Shown piece by piece: positions 33,726 through 41,726 of a stretch of 64,000 nucleotides of DNA. The notes under the pieces are model-generated. The model was not told the origin of the DNA. It made no database searches and saw nothing but the letters and a program-made list of their open reading frames with translations. Position 1 is the first letter of the stretch. Every line of letters starts with the position of its first letter. A program made the position numbers and the translations under genes. The stretch is from DATBGZ01 sp036557785 (GTDB taxonomy: Bacteria; Actinomycetota; Actinomycetes; Mycobacteriales; Micromonosporaceae): contig DATBGZ010000045.1 of NCBI GenBank assembly GCA_036557785.1, positions 1 through 64,000 on the forward strand, written 5' to 3'.

Positions 33726-34784
33726 GTGTCCCACACCTGGCAGCGCGAGGTCCCCGAGCAGGGGTTCACGCAACGGATCATCGGCGACCTGGGCGCCGCC
33801 CTGGCCGCCGGCGGCGTGGTGATCGGCGACCGGCTCGGCCTGTACCGGACGCTGGCGGCCGGGCCGATGCGGCCGCTGGAGCTGGCTCAGCAGACGGGAA
33901 CCGCGGCGCGCTATGTCGAGGAGTGGCTGCGGGGTCAGGCCGCGGGTGGCTACGTCGAGTACGACCCGTCGACGCAGGAGTACCGGCTGACGCCGGAGCA
34001 GGCACAGGCTCTGGCCGACCCGGCCGGCATCCCGGGCGCGTTTGCACTCGTCCTCGGAGCCCTGCTGGCCCAGCCCCGGGTCGAGGCGGCATTCCGGACC
34101 GGGGAGGGTATCGGCTGGCATGAACACGACAGGCAAGTCTTCGACGGCTGGGCCCGGCTGCAGGAATCCCTTTACGCCAGCGCGCTCGTGCTTGACTGGC
34201 TGCCGGCGCTGCACGGCGTCACCGCGAAACTCCGGCGGGGAGCGACGGTCGCCGACATCGCCTGTGGCCACGTGGTCGCGACGATCCTGATGGCGAAGGC
34301 CTATCCGGCCTCACGCTTCGTGGCCTTCGACAACCACCCGGACTCTGTCGCGACCGCGCGCGCCCGGGTCGAGGCGGCGGGACTGACCGACCGGATCACC
34401 GTGACCGAGTCATGGGGGCAGACATTCGGGGGCGGGCCGTACGACCTGGTGACCACCTTCGATGCTCTGCACGACCAGGGCGACCCGGTGGGCCTGGCGC
34501 GGCACATCCACGATCAGTTGGCCGCGGACGGCACCTGGATGATCGTCGAGCCAGCGGCCGGCGCCTCGGTGCGCGAGAACCTCACCCCGATCGGACGTCT
34601 CTACTACGCCCTGTCGATCTATCTGTGCGTGCCGAACGCGCTGGCCCAGGAGGGCGGCCACTCGCTCGGTGCGCAGGCCGGGGAGGAGCCGATTCGCCGG
34701 GTCGTCGCCACCGCCGGGTTCGGCCATCTCCGTACGGCTTCCCGGACCGAGCTCACGGTCGTCTACGAGGTCCGTCATGCGTAG
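33726..34784 (+). CDS. SAM-dependent methyltransferase with N-terminal winged helix
   Basis: A 352-residue class I methyltransferase. The N-terminal ~95 residues form a winged-helix dimerisation domain (PLELAQQTGTAARYVEEWLRG). The Rossmann domain has motif I TVADIACGHVVAT, post-I acidic FVAFDNHPDSV and motif IV DLVTTFDALHD. The glycine motif is unusual (ACGHVVA in place of the common GCGHG). The start is GTG 33726. The layout is that of Rv2258c-like and small-molecule O/N-methyltransferases. It heads a three-gene set with an FAD enzyme and an OsmC protein. Confidence 0.9.
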   Translation: MSHTWQREVPEQGFTQRIIGDLGAALAAGGVVIGDRLGLYRTLAAGPMRPLELAQQTGTAARYVEEWLRGQAAGGYVEYDPSTQEYRLTPEQAQALADPAGIPGAFALVLGALLAQPRVEAAFRTGEGIGWHEHDRQVFDGWARLQESLYASALVLDWLPALHGVTAKLRRGATVADIACGHVVATILMAKAYPASRFVAFDNHPDSVATARARVEAAGLTDRITVTESWGQTFGGGPYDLVTTFDALHDQGDPVGLARHIHDQLAADGTWMIVEPAAGASVRENLTPIGRLYYALSIYLCVPNALAQEGGHSLGAQAGEEPIRRVVATAGFGHLRTASRTELTVVYEVRHA

Positions 34785-34856
34785 GTCGCCCTGTTGGTAC
34801 CGCGCCGCCACCCTGCTCGCCAGCACGACCGAACCGTCCACAGAGGAGTGACTTCC

Positions 34857-36050
34857 ATGCGAACCCACGATGTGGTCGTCGTCGGCGCTCGTGCCGCCGG
34901 AGCCGCGACCGCACTGATCCTGGCGCGGCTCGGCCACGACGTGGTGGTCGTCGACCGTGCGGACCTGCCCAGCGACACGCTATCCACGCATCAGTTGGCG
35001 CGGACCGGCGTCGTCGCGCTGCACCGGTGGGGCCTGCTCGACCAGGTCGTCGCCAGCGGGGCACCCGCGATCCGCCAGGTCACCTTCCAGAATGTCGACG
35101 ACGCTGGCGGGCAGGGCGGCGGGGCCACGCACAACATCAAGGCGAAGTCCGGGGTGGACTTCCTGGTCGCGCCACGCCGCTGGATTCTCGACACGCTGCT
35201 GGCCGACGAGGCCCGCCGGGCCGGTTCGGCTGTCCACTATGGAGTAACAGTGACGGGGGTGCGACGTGGCGATGGCGGCCGGGTGGTCGGGGTGCACGGG
35301 TACGACCGGCGCGGCGAGTCGGTCGAGATCCGCGCCCGGTTCGTGGTCGGCGCGGATGGGCTCGGCTCCCGCATCGCCCGGTCCGTCAACGCTCCCCTGA
35401 TCGCTGATCGGGGGGCTCCCGGAGCCGTGCTCTACGCCTATTACACGGGGCTGCCATGGCCGGCCATCGAGTTCGTGAGTCGGACCGGGTCGTTCGCCGG
35501 GGTCTTTCCGACGCACCACGGCGAGGCGGTGATCTGGGTCTGCCTTCCCACCGCGACGGCGCGGACAGCCCGGAAAGCTCGCCCCGCGGATGAGGCGTTC
35601 ACCCCGCTGCTCCAGACCGCGGCACCCGATCTGGCCGACCGTCTGCGCGCGGCGTCGCGAACCTCGCCGGTACGCGGGATGCTGCGGGCGCCGAACCTGA
35701 TCCGGCGCGGGGTCGGGCCGGGCTGGGCTCTGGTCGGGGACGCCGCCTACCACCGCGACCCGGTCACCGGACACGGCCTCTCCGACGCGTACCGCGACGC
35801 CGAGTTGGTCGCGACCGGGCTCGACCTGGCGCTGACCGGCACCGAGGAGGAGTCGGTGGCGCTGGCCCGCTACGAGCAGGCACGCCTGCACGAGCTCAAG
35901 GAGATCTTCGATCTCACCTGCGCCCTCGCGCAGTACCCACCGCTGCCGACATTCGTCGAGCTGAACAAACGTCTCGGCGCCGCCATCGACGCCGAGGCCG
36001 CGGCCCTCGCCGCCCGCCCCGTTCCTGGGGCGGCGCTCGCGCGGGCATGA
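34857..36050 (+). CDS. FAD-dependent monooxygenase/reductase-like flavoprotein
   Basis: A 397-residue flavoprotein of the PHBH/geranylgeranyl-reductase fold. The FAD loop is VVVVGARAAGAATA (a GxRxAG form), with Asp in VVVDRADLPSDTLSTHQL and the second FAD motif GWALVGDAAYHRDPVTGHGLSDA. The start ATG 34857 follows GAGGAG; upstream codons are not protein-like. It lies 72 bp after the methyltransferase and 53 bp before the OsmC gene. It is probably an NAD(P)H-dependent hydroxylase or reductase of a small molecule. A TCCACTATGGA palindrome lies inside at 35233. Confidence 0.9.
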   Translation: MRTHDVVVVGARAAGAATALILARLGHDVVVVDRADLPSDTLSTHQLARTGVVALHRWGLLDQVVASGAPAIRQVTFQNVDDAGGQGGGATHNIKAKSGVDFLVAPRRWILDTLLADEARRAGSAVHYGVTVTGVRRGDGGRVVGVHGYDRRGESVEIRARFVVGADGLGSRIARSVNAPLIADRGAPGAVLYAYYTGLPWPAIEFVSRTGSFAGVFPTHHGEAVIWVCLPTATARTARKARPADEAFTPLLQTAAPDLADRLRAASRTSPVRGMLRAPNLIRRGVGPGWALVGDAAYHRDPVTGHGLSDAYRDAELVATGLDLALTGTEEESVALARYEQARLHELKEIFDLTCALAQYPPLPTFVELNKRLGAAIDAEAAALAARPVPGAALARA

Positions 36051-36103
36051 CCATCCGGTGGACGCGGACCGGCGCCCACCACCGTCCGAAAGGGAGTAAC
36101 ACC

Positions 36104-36670
36104 ATGACCAGCACGGTCAAGCAGAGCCGCAACGGGGTCGACACAGAGACCCTCTTCGCGACCCTCGACGCGGTGAAGGCCGCGCCCGCGGCGGCGAAGT
36201 TCCAGTTCCGCGCCCGCAACCAGTGGGTGAGCGGCACGCACAACCGCAGCACCATCGCGGAGTACTTCGGGGTCGGCGAGGAGCGCGCGCACGAGCGCAC
36301 CTTCGTCTTCGACGCCGACCACCCGGCCGTGTTGGTCGGCCGGGATGCTGGACCGACTCCCGTCGAGTTCGTGCTGCACGCCCTCGCCGCATGCCTCACC
36401 TCGGGCCTGGCGAACATCGCCGCGGCCCGCGGCATCACGCTGCACGAGGTTCGATCCACGGTCAACGGTGACATCGACCTCAATGGCATTCTGGGTCTCA
36501 ACCCGCAGGTACGCAACGGATACCAGCAGATCTCGGTGCGTTTCCAGATCAAGGGCGATGCCCCGGCCGAGGTCCTCGAGGGACTGATCGAGCAGTCGCG
36601 GAATCGCTCCGCGGTCTTCGATGTCCTCACCAACGGCGTCCCGGTCACGATCGACGTCGACGCCGAGTAA
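36104..36670 (+). CDS. OsmC-family protein
   Basis: A 188-residue OsmC/Ohr-fold protein. The signature helix HALAACLTSGLANIAAARGI holds the single conserved Cys; the second Cys of true organic-peroxide reductases is absent, and the C-terminal SAVFDVLTNGVPVTI fits the OsmC-like subgroup with one Cys. The start ATG 36104 follows AGGGAG. Probably a thiol-based or non-catalytic stress protein; linkage to the flavoprotein suggests removal of peroxides or reactive by-products. Confidence 0.9.
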   Translation: MTSTVKQSRNGVDTETLFATLDAVKAAPAAAKFQFRARNQWVSGTHNRSTIAEYFGVGEERAHERTFVFDADHPAVLVGRDAGPTPVEFVLHALAACLTSGLANIAAARGITLHEVRSTVNGDIDLNGILGLNPQVRNGYQQISVRFQIKGDAPAEVLEGLIEQSRNRSAVFDVLTNGVPVTIDVDAE

Positions 36671-36697
36671 GGGCGGGTGATGGAGTAATACGACCGC

Positions 36698-36743
36698 GAC
36701 CCCTGGGGCGCTTGTCCAGGTGGACGAGCTTGCCCCGGGGGTC
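36698..36743. terminator. nested hairpin element, copy 2
   Basis: GACCCCTGGGGC (36698-36709) pairs with GCCCCGGGGGTC (36732-36743), with one G-T pair, around an inner GTCCAGGTGGAC (36714-36725) hairpin. It lies after the OsmC gene and 22 bp before mug. It shares 18 identical bases and the same two-level shape with the element at 32496. Confidence 0.65.
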
Positions 36744-36764
36744 CTTCGTTGCCAGGGTGTCTGC

Positions 36765-37307
36765 ATGAGCAGGCCAAGCCTCGCGGCACTTCCGGCCGCG
36801 CGCGACCGCACCATCCCCGACGTGCTCGGGCCGGGCCTTGCCGTGGTGTTCTGCGGCATCAACCCCGGCCTGTACTCCGCGGCCACGGGGCGACACTTCG
36901 CGCGCCCCGGCAACCGATTCTGGCCGGCGCTGCACCGCGGCGGGTTTACCCCACGCCAGCTCGCGCCGGCCGAACAGGAGCTCTTGCTCACGTACGGTCT
37001 CGGGATCACGAACCTGGTCGCCCGCGGCACCGCCCGGGCCGCCGAGCTCACCGCCGCCGAGCTGCGGGCGGGGGCGTCGGCGCTCGCCCGGAAGGTCCGC
37101 CGCTGGCGGCCCGACTGTGTCGCAGTCCTCGGCGTCACCGCCTACCGAACCGCCTTCGACACTCCACAGGCGACGGTGGGTCCGCAGCAGGCGTGCGTCG
37201 CCGGAGCGCGCGTCTGGGTCCTGCCGAACCCGAGTGGCCTCAACGCCCACTACACCCTCGACGGCCTCGCCGCCGAATGTGCGCGCCTGCGGGCGAGCCT
37301 GGGCTGA
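36765..37307 (+). CDS. mug: G/U mismatch-specific DNA glycosylase (Mug/TDG family)
   Basis: A 180-residue uracil/thymine DNA glycosylase. GINPGLYSAATGRHF (31-45) contains the catalytic Asn33 loop and PNPSGLNAHY is the second motif that intercalates into DNA. FARPGNRFWPALHRGG is also characteristic. The start ATG 36765 removes an antiterminal stretch antisense to nothing but lying in hairpin copy 2. It removes uracil or ethenocytosine from G mispairs, a repair need in high-GC genomes. Confidence 0.95.
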   Translation: MSRPSLAALPAARDRTIPDVLGPGLAVVFCGINPGLYSAATGRHFARPGNRFWPALHRGGFTPRQLAPAEQELLLTYGLGITNLVARGTARAAELTAAELRAGASALARKVRRWRPDCVAVLGVTAYRTAFDTPQATVGPQQACVAGARVWVLPNPSGLNAHYTLDGLAAECARLRASLG

Positions 37308-37362
37308 GCCCGGACCGCCATGAGCCGGCTGGCGCCATGCGATCGTGGCACGACGAGCGAGG

Positions 37363-37956
37363 TCAGCGGCTCTGCAGTGCGTCGAGGGCGACGGACATGG
37401 CGATCACGAGACGCCGGTCGATCTGTGGGTTCCGGATGCTCACGATGTACTTGTCGCGGATGCCCCACTTCTTCTCGACGGAGAAGACCGGCGTGCCACC
37501 GGCGTCCGAGGCGCCGCCCGTCGCGAAGTCGAAGTGGTACGGGAGGAAGCTGATGTCCGAGAAGCGGCGCAGCAACGCCACGAGCATGCTGCGCTCCTGT
37601 CCCATGATCGGGGGCAGCCCGGACTGCTCGACGTGCCAGGTCGAGCGCAACAGGGATTTCGCGAAGTCCTTGCGGAACAGCCCGATCGGCGTGCCCACGC
37701 CGTCGGTCACGTCGTAGGTCGCGCCGAGATCGATGACCTGCCGGGCCTTGAAGCCGGCCACGACCGTGGTCTTGGTGTCGTCGGTGTAGAGGGTCACCTG
37801 CTCCTTGAGCGCCATCCGCTTCTGCTGGGCGAAGGCGACCATGACCGTCGGGTTGCCGGCCTGGTCGGCCGCCCACACCTCGTACCGGTTGACCATGAGC
37901 GTGAACCGCTGCTTGACGAACAGCGTGGTCAGTCCCTGCAGTGCGGTCACGTCCAT
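37363..37956 (-). CDS. LURP-one-related / scramblase-like protein
   Basis: A 197-residue protein with the Tubby-C2-like beta fold of LURP-one-related and phospholipid scramblase-related proteins: LFVKQRFTLMVNRYEVW at the start, AFAQQKRMALKEQVTLY, FKARQVIDLGATYDV and a C-terminal hydrophobic helix (RRLVIAMSVALDAL). Bacterial members are of unknown function and may bind membranes. It is convergent with mug and has its own promoter region in the gap to 38180. Confidence 0.85.
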   Translation of the reverse strand: MDVTALQGLTTLFVKQRFTLMVNRYEVWAADQAGNPTVMVAFAQQKRMALKEQVTLYTDDTKTTVVAGFKARQVIDLGATYDVTDGVGTPIGLFRKDFAKSLLRSTWHVEQSGLPPIMGQERSMLVALLRRFSDISFLPYHFDFATGGASDAGGTPVFSVEKKWGIRDKYIVSIRNPQIDRRLVIAMSVALDALQSR

Positions 37957-38180
37957 GTCTGCCTCCCGGGTCCACGGCCGTTGTGGCCGGATGGGATTGT
38001 GTCACGCCACCGTCGCCGCGCAACCCCGCCGGCGCCGCGGCGCTCGGGCCGTGCCGATCGGAGCCACCGCCATGCATGAACGTCCATCACCGCGGTGTTG
38101 GCTGCACCCTGACGTCGAGGTCCGGCCGTCGCCGATCGGCGGCCGCCGGCTCTTCACCCGGGCCGCCGGTGAGCAGGCCC

Positions 38181-38969
38181 TCAGCCCACGGCAACCTCGG
38201 GGTCGGTCTCCTCGATCGGTCCGGGGACGGGGTAGCTGTCGACGAGCGTGGTCACCGGGCCGGGCCAGGTCGCCTGGGCCACTTCGATCGGCGCGTGTGC
38301 CTCGTCGAATCCGATGTGGACAAGATGCAGCACCGGCGTATCCGGACGGATCCGTAGGGCCGCGGCCTCTTCCCGAGTCGGTAGCCGGGCCGTGAGCTCG
38401 TCGCTGGCCCGGACGTAGCGTCGACCGGTCTGCTCCTCCACCTCCTGGTACAGCGGTCGGCCGTACGGGCGAGCCTCCACAAGGGACGTTGCCTGCACCT
38501 GCGCCGGCACAAACCAGGACGCGCCGATCTCGACCGTCGCGTCCTCGTCGGTACGCACGAGGTGGCGCCGCACCAGCAGCGGCGTACCGGCGGCCACGCC
38601 GAACGCCTCGGTGATCTCGTGCGGGGCCGGTACGATCGCGACCTCCGCGAGCACCTGGCGGTACCGGGCGGCGAGATCGGCGTGGTAGCCGCGCCGGACG
38701 CCGTAGCGCCCGCGCGCCAGGCGGCTCAGCCGCCGCCGGGTGCCGCGGACGTACGTGCCACTGCCGGGCCGGGTGATCAGCGTGCCTTCGACGCGCAGTT
38801 GATCGATGGTCCGCTGCACCGTCTGCTTCGCCACGGAGTAGGCCTGCGCCAGTGCGGGGATCGAGGGCAGCCGCTCACCGGGCGCCCACTCGCCGGCGAG
38901 GATGCGCTCACGCAACGCCGCCGCGATCTGCCGGTGCGGGTGCTCCGGGGTACCTGGGTTGACGGTCAT
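38181..38969 (-). CDS. GntR-family regulator with UTRA domain
   Basis: A 262-residue HutC-type GntR regulator. The winged helix (ALAQAYSVAKQTVQRTIDQL with the wing TRPGSGTYV) is at about 25-78. An UTRA effector-binding domain occupies about 95-250. A dyad CCTAG-cttc-CTAGG at 38979-38992 overlaps the probable promoter just upstream of its ATG, consistent with autoregulation. It is divergent from the aminotransferase at 39174, which may be a target. The effector is unknown. Confidence 0.92.
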   Translation of the reverse strand: MTVNPGTPEHPHRQIAAALRERILAGEWAPGERLPSIPALAQAYSVAKQTVQRTIDQLRVEGTLITRPGSGTYVRGTRRRLSRLARGRYGVRRGYHADLAARYRQVLAEVAIVPAPHEITEAFGVAAGTPLLVRRHLVRTDEDATVEIGASWFVPAQVQATSLVEARPYGRPLYQEVEEQTGRRYVRASDELTARLPTREEAAALRIRPDTPVLHLVHIGFDEAHAPIEVAQATWPGPVTTLVDSYPVPGPIEETDPEVAVG

Positions 38970-38978
38970 GACCTATAA

Positions 38979-38992
38979 CCTAGCTTCCTAGG
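38979..38992. promoter_or_regulatory. candidate GntR operator
   Basis: The perfect dyad CCTAG/CTAGG with a 4-bp spacer lies 10 bp upstream of the GntR start and next to TATAAC/TAGGTT-like -10 sequences on either strand. The position between divergent genes suits an autoregulatory operator. It is inferred from symmetry and location only. Confidence 0.45.
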
Positions 38993-39173
38993 ACGCCGTA
39001 CGGACGGCGACACACCACACCCGGGCGCCACACTGTGCCCGGGCAGAACAGCAGCGAGGGGAGGGGTCCTTCCCGGCCCGGTCCAGCGGCAGGGCACCGC
39101 GAGGCGCTCGCTTCCCACCCCGTGGACCTGGGCCACAATCTCGAGCGGGCACCGGGGGACAGAAGAATATGGT

Positions 39174-40394
39174 GTGCCGATGGAGGTCACCCAGTCGGCG
39201 AAGCTAGCCAACGTCTGCTACGACATCCGCGGTCCCGTGATGCGGGAGGCGAAGCAGATGGAAGCCGATGGTCAGCGCATCCTCAAGCTCAACATCGGCA
39301 ACCCGGCGCCCTTCGGCTTCGAGGCTCCTGAGGAGATGCTGCAGGACGTCATCCTCAACCTGCCGGTCGCGCACGGATACGGTGACTCCAAGGGGCTGCT
39401 CTCCGCCCGACGTGCCGTTGTCCAGCACTACCAGGACCGGGCCGTCACGGGCGTGGACATCGAGGACGTATGGCTCGGCAACGGCGTCTCAGAGCTGATC
39501 CAGCTCAGCCTGCAGGCTCTGCTCAACAACGGCGACCAGGTGCTCGTCCCGTCGCCAGACTATCCACTATGGACCGCCTCGGTCACGCTCTGCGGCGGTA
39601 CCGCCGTGCACTACCGCTGCGACGAGAGCGCCGACTGGCAGCCCGACCTCGATGACATTGCCGCGAAGATAAGCCGGACCACGCGGGCGATCGTGATCAT
39701 CAACCCGAACAACCCCACCGGAGCCGTCTATCAACGCGACACGCTCGCCCAGATCGTGGAGCTGGCGCGACGGCACAACCTGATCGTGTTCTCCGACGAG
39801 ATCTACGACAAGATTCTCTACGACGACGCCACGCACACGTGCACCGCGGCCCTCGCGCCGGACCTGCTCTGCCTCACCTTCAACGGCCTGAGCAAGGCGT
39901 ACCGGGTCGCCGGCTTCCGTACGGGCTGGATGGTGCTCTCCGGCCCGAAGGAGCACGCCCGCAGCTACATCGAGGGTCTGGAGATCCTCGCGAACATGCG
40001 GCTGTGCCCCAACGTGCCGACCCAGCATGCCGTGCAGACGGCGCTCGGTGGCTACCAGAGCATCAACGACCTGGTGCTGCCCGGTGGTCGTCTCGCCGAC
40101 CAGCGGGATACGGCCTGGCGCCTGCTCAACGCCATACCGGGCGTCTCCTGCGTCAAACCCCAGGGTGCGCTCTATGCCTTCCCCCGCCTGGATCCGCACG
40201 TCCACCCGATCATGGACGACGAGCGCTTCGTGCTGGATCTGCTTCGCGCGCAGAAGCTGCTCGTCGTGCAGGGTACGGGCTTCAACTGGCCGGCGCCGGA
40301 CCACTTCCGGGTCGTCACGTTGCCTCGCGTGGCCGATCTCGAGGAGGCGATCGGCCGCATCGCGTCCTTCCTCGAGACCTACCGCCAGGACTGA
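39174..40394 (+). CDS. PLP-dependent alanine-type aminotransferase
   Basis: A 406-residue fold-type I aminotransferase of the AlaT/YfbQ group. K241 in NGLSKAYRVAGFRTGWM is the PLP lysine. NPNNPTGAVY (177-186), FSDEIYDKI and LKLNIGNPAPFGFEAP are typical. It converts pyruvate and glutamate to alanine and 2-oxoglutarate. GTG 39174 or ATG 39180 could start it; no strong ribosome site precedes either. A TCCACTATGGA palindrome lies at 39563. Confidence 0.93.
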   Translation: MPMEVTQSAKLANVCYDIRGPVMREAKQMEADGQRILKLNIGNPAPFGFEAPEEMLQDVILNLPVAHGYGDSKGLLSARRAVVQHYQDRAVTGVDIEDVWLGNGVSELIQLSLQALLNNGDQVLVPSPDYPLWTASVTLCGGTAVHYRCDESADWQPDLDDIAAKISRTTRAIVIINPNNPTGAVYQRDTLAQIVELARRHNLIVFSDEIYDKILYDDATHTCTAALAPDLLCLTFNGLSKAYRVAGFRTGWMVLSGPKEHARSYIEGLEILANMRLCPNVPTQHAVQTALGGYQSINDLVLPGGRLADQRDTAWRLLNAIPGVSCVKPQGALYAFPRLDPHVHPIMDDERFVLDLLRAQKLLVVQGTGFNWPAPDHFRVVTLPRVADLEEAIGRIASFLETYRQD

Positions 40395-40448
40395 CCCGCA
40401 TTCCGGGAGTGACCGTGCCGGGGTTGTCCAACGGGTACGGTCCGGACC

Positions 40449-40577
40449 ATGCGCATCGGTGACGTCGAGGTCCGCCCGCTCGGCGGCGGACCAGGGTGCC
40501 TACTGATGGTTGTCGGCTCGATCCTCGCCTCGGTGATCCTGACCGTGCTGCTCAATCTGTTCCTTCGACTGTTCTGA
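40449..40577 (+). CDS. 42-residue single-helix membrane protein
   Basis: A short ORF with ATG 40449 reading MRIGDVEVRPLGGGPGCLL, then one hydrophobic helix (VVGSILASVILTVLLNLFL) and a stop at 40575-40577. It lies 55 bp after the aminotransferase. The N-terminal IGDVEVRPLGGGxGCLLM pattern is like small conserved actinobacterial membrane proteins I have seen, but no function is known. Confidence 0.6.
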   Translation: MRIGDVEVRPLGGGPGCLLMVVGSILASVILTVLLNLFLRLF

Positions 40578-40764
40578 TCCGCTATGGCGAGGGATCGTGC
40601 GGCAACGTAGGCCGCGCTGCTATAGTCGCCGCCCGCGGTGTCTTCCCGCCCGCCGTGCCTTGCTGCACCTGGGCAGGAGCCATTGGGACTGTTCCGCGAT
40701 GGCCAGCACTGTCTCCAGCAGGCAGACCGGGTATTGACATGCTGGGGGCTCGATTGGACCATCG

Positions 40765-41460
40765 ATGGCGTCGCGCCGCGCCGTCAACCCCCTTCTCGCT
40801 GGGACCAGAGTCGTGATCAACATGGCTAGTACCAAGGGCATGACGGCGAGAGTGCGGCGGCGGTACCGCATGGGCTGGCGGGAAGACGTCGTAGCGAACG
40901 CGTACCGGCCGTGGTCGTCCTTCTGGACCCTCAACCTCGTGCTTGGCGGGCTCATCGCCGCGGGCTTCTTCATCGTGACCCGTGCCAACGCGTTGACGGC
41001 GGGCGATGCGCTGGGTGAGTGCGTGGTCGTCGCCGGCATGTGGACGGTCGGCAAACTCCTGGAGCGTCTCATATCGCAGGCACTCGTTAGGCGGCCCGCA
41101 CCACCGGAGCGAAAGCGACTCTGGGCAACGATCCAGGTCCGCACAGGCGCCTTTCAGGTCGTGCTGGAGTCCGCGTACCTGACCGCTGAAGTGCTCGTCC
41201 TCAGCGAGTCCCTCGGAATCTCCCGGCACGAGGCGTACCAGCGGTGCCGCGAGATGCCGGCTGTCCTCGTCTCCGGCGTGGCGAGCGAGGACGCGTACGA
41301 GCTCGTACGACGTCTTGAAGCTGTCCATCGAAAGTGGAACCAGAGCCTCAAAGCGGCTGTCACCAGCACAGCCGGCACCACAGGACCGTCGGGAGCAACC
41401 CTGGGCGCGGGGCTTGGAGCGTACGAGCGGGTCGACGATCACACATTGAGGCGACGATAA
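40765..41460 (+). CDS. membrane protein with L7/L12-ClpS-like C-terminal segment, hypothetical
   Basis: A 231-residue protein (or 212 if ATG 40822 is used). A hydrophobic segment at about 54-70 (LNLVLGGLIAAGFFIV) and a weaker one at about 83-100 are followed by a soluble region. Residues ~150-185 (LSESLGISRHEAYQRCREMPAVLVSGVASEDAYELVRRL, abbreviated here) resemble the helix-loop-strand pattern of ribosomal L7/L12 C-terminal and ClpS domains, i.e. a possible peptide-binding module. Codon use is less GC-extreme than the neighbours, which hints at acquisition. No function is assigned. Confidence 0.6.
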   Translation: MASRRAVNPLLAGTRVVINMASTKGMTARVRRRYRMGWREDVVANAYRPWSSFWTLNLVLGGLIAAGFFIVTRANALTAGDALGECVVVAGMWTVGKLLERLISQALVRRPAPPERKRLWATIQVRTGAFQVVLESAYLTAEVLVLSESLGISRHEAYQRCREMPAVLVSGVASEDAYELVRRLEAVHRKWNQSLKAAVTSTAGTTGPSGATLGAGLGAYERVDDHTLRRR

Positions 41461-41492
41461 GTGTCTGACATTCTCTCGTACCTGGCCCAGCA

Positions 41493-41726
41493 TTGCTCAT
41501 TCCTGTGGACCAAGGGTTTCCGCAGAGTCGACTCCGGGGTCTCGACAGGTTCGGTGAGCGCCTCAGGTCGGCGGTCCTTGACGGAGACTACGCACGTTAC
41601 CTTGCCGAGAAGACCGGCTATCCGGTGGCGCGATTCGCAGATGCCGGCGGTGCTCGCGTAGGTTCCTGGGGCGAGCTGCACTCGGCGTACGGTCAGCGGG
41701 TCGGGCCACCACGACGGCGCAGGTAG
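41493..41726 (+). CDS. small hypothetical ORF, uncertain
   Basis: A 77-residue ORF with TTG 41493 or GTG 41505 as start. The central part LDRFGERLRSAVLDGDYARYL and the following AEKTGYPVARFADAGG have natural composition. A competing frame starts GTG 41461 directly after the preceding stop (reading VSDILSYLAQHCSFLW), so a frameshifted remnant of one gene is also possible. It overlaps the convergent PAC2 gene end by 34 bp. Confidence 0.35.
   Translation: MLIPVDQGFPQSRLRGLDRFGERLRSAVLDGDYARYLAEKTGYPVARFADAGGARVGSWGELHSAYGQRVGPPRRRR

Noticed and set aside
40734..40762. TTGACA as a promoter for the 40765 gene
   Set aside because: No -10-like sequence at 16-18 bp spacing.
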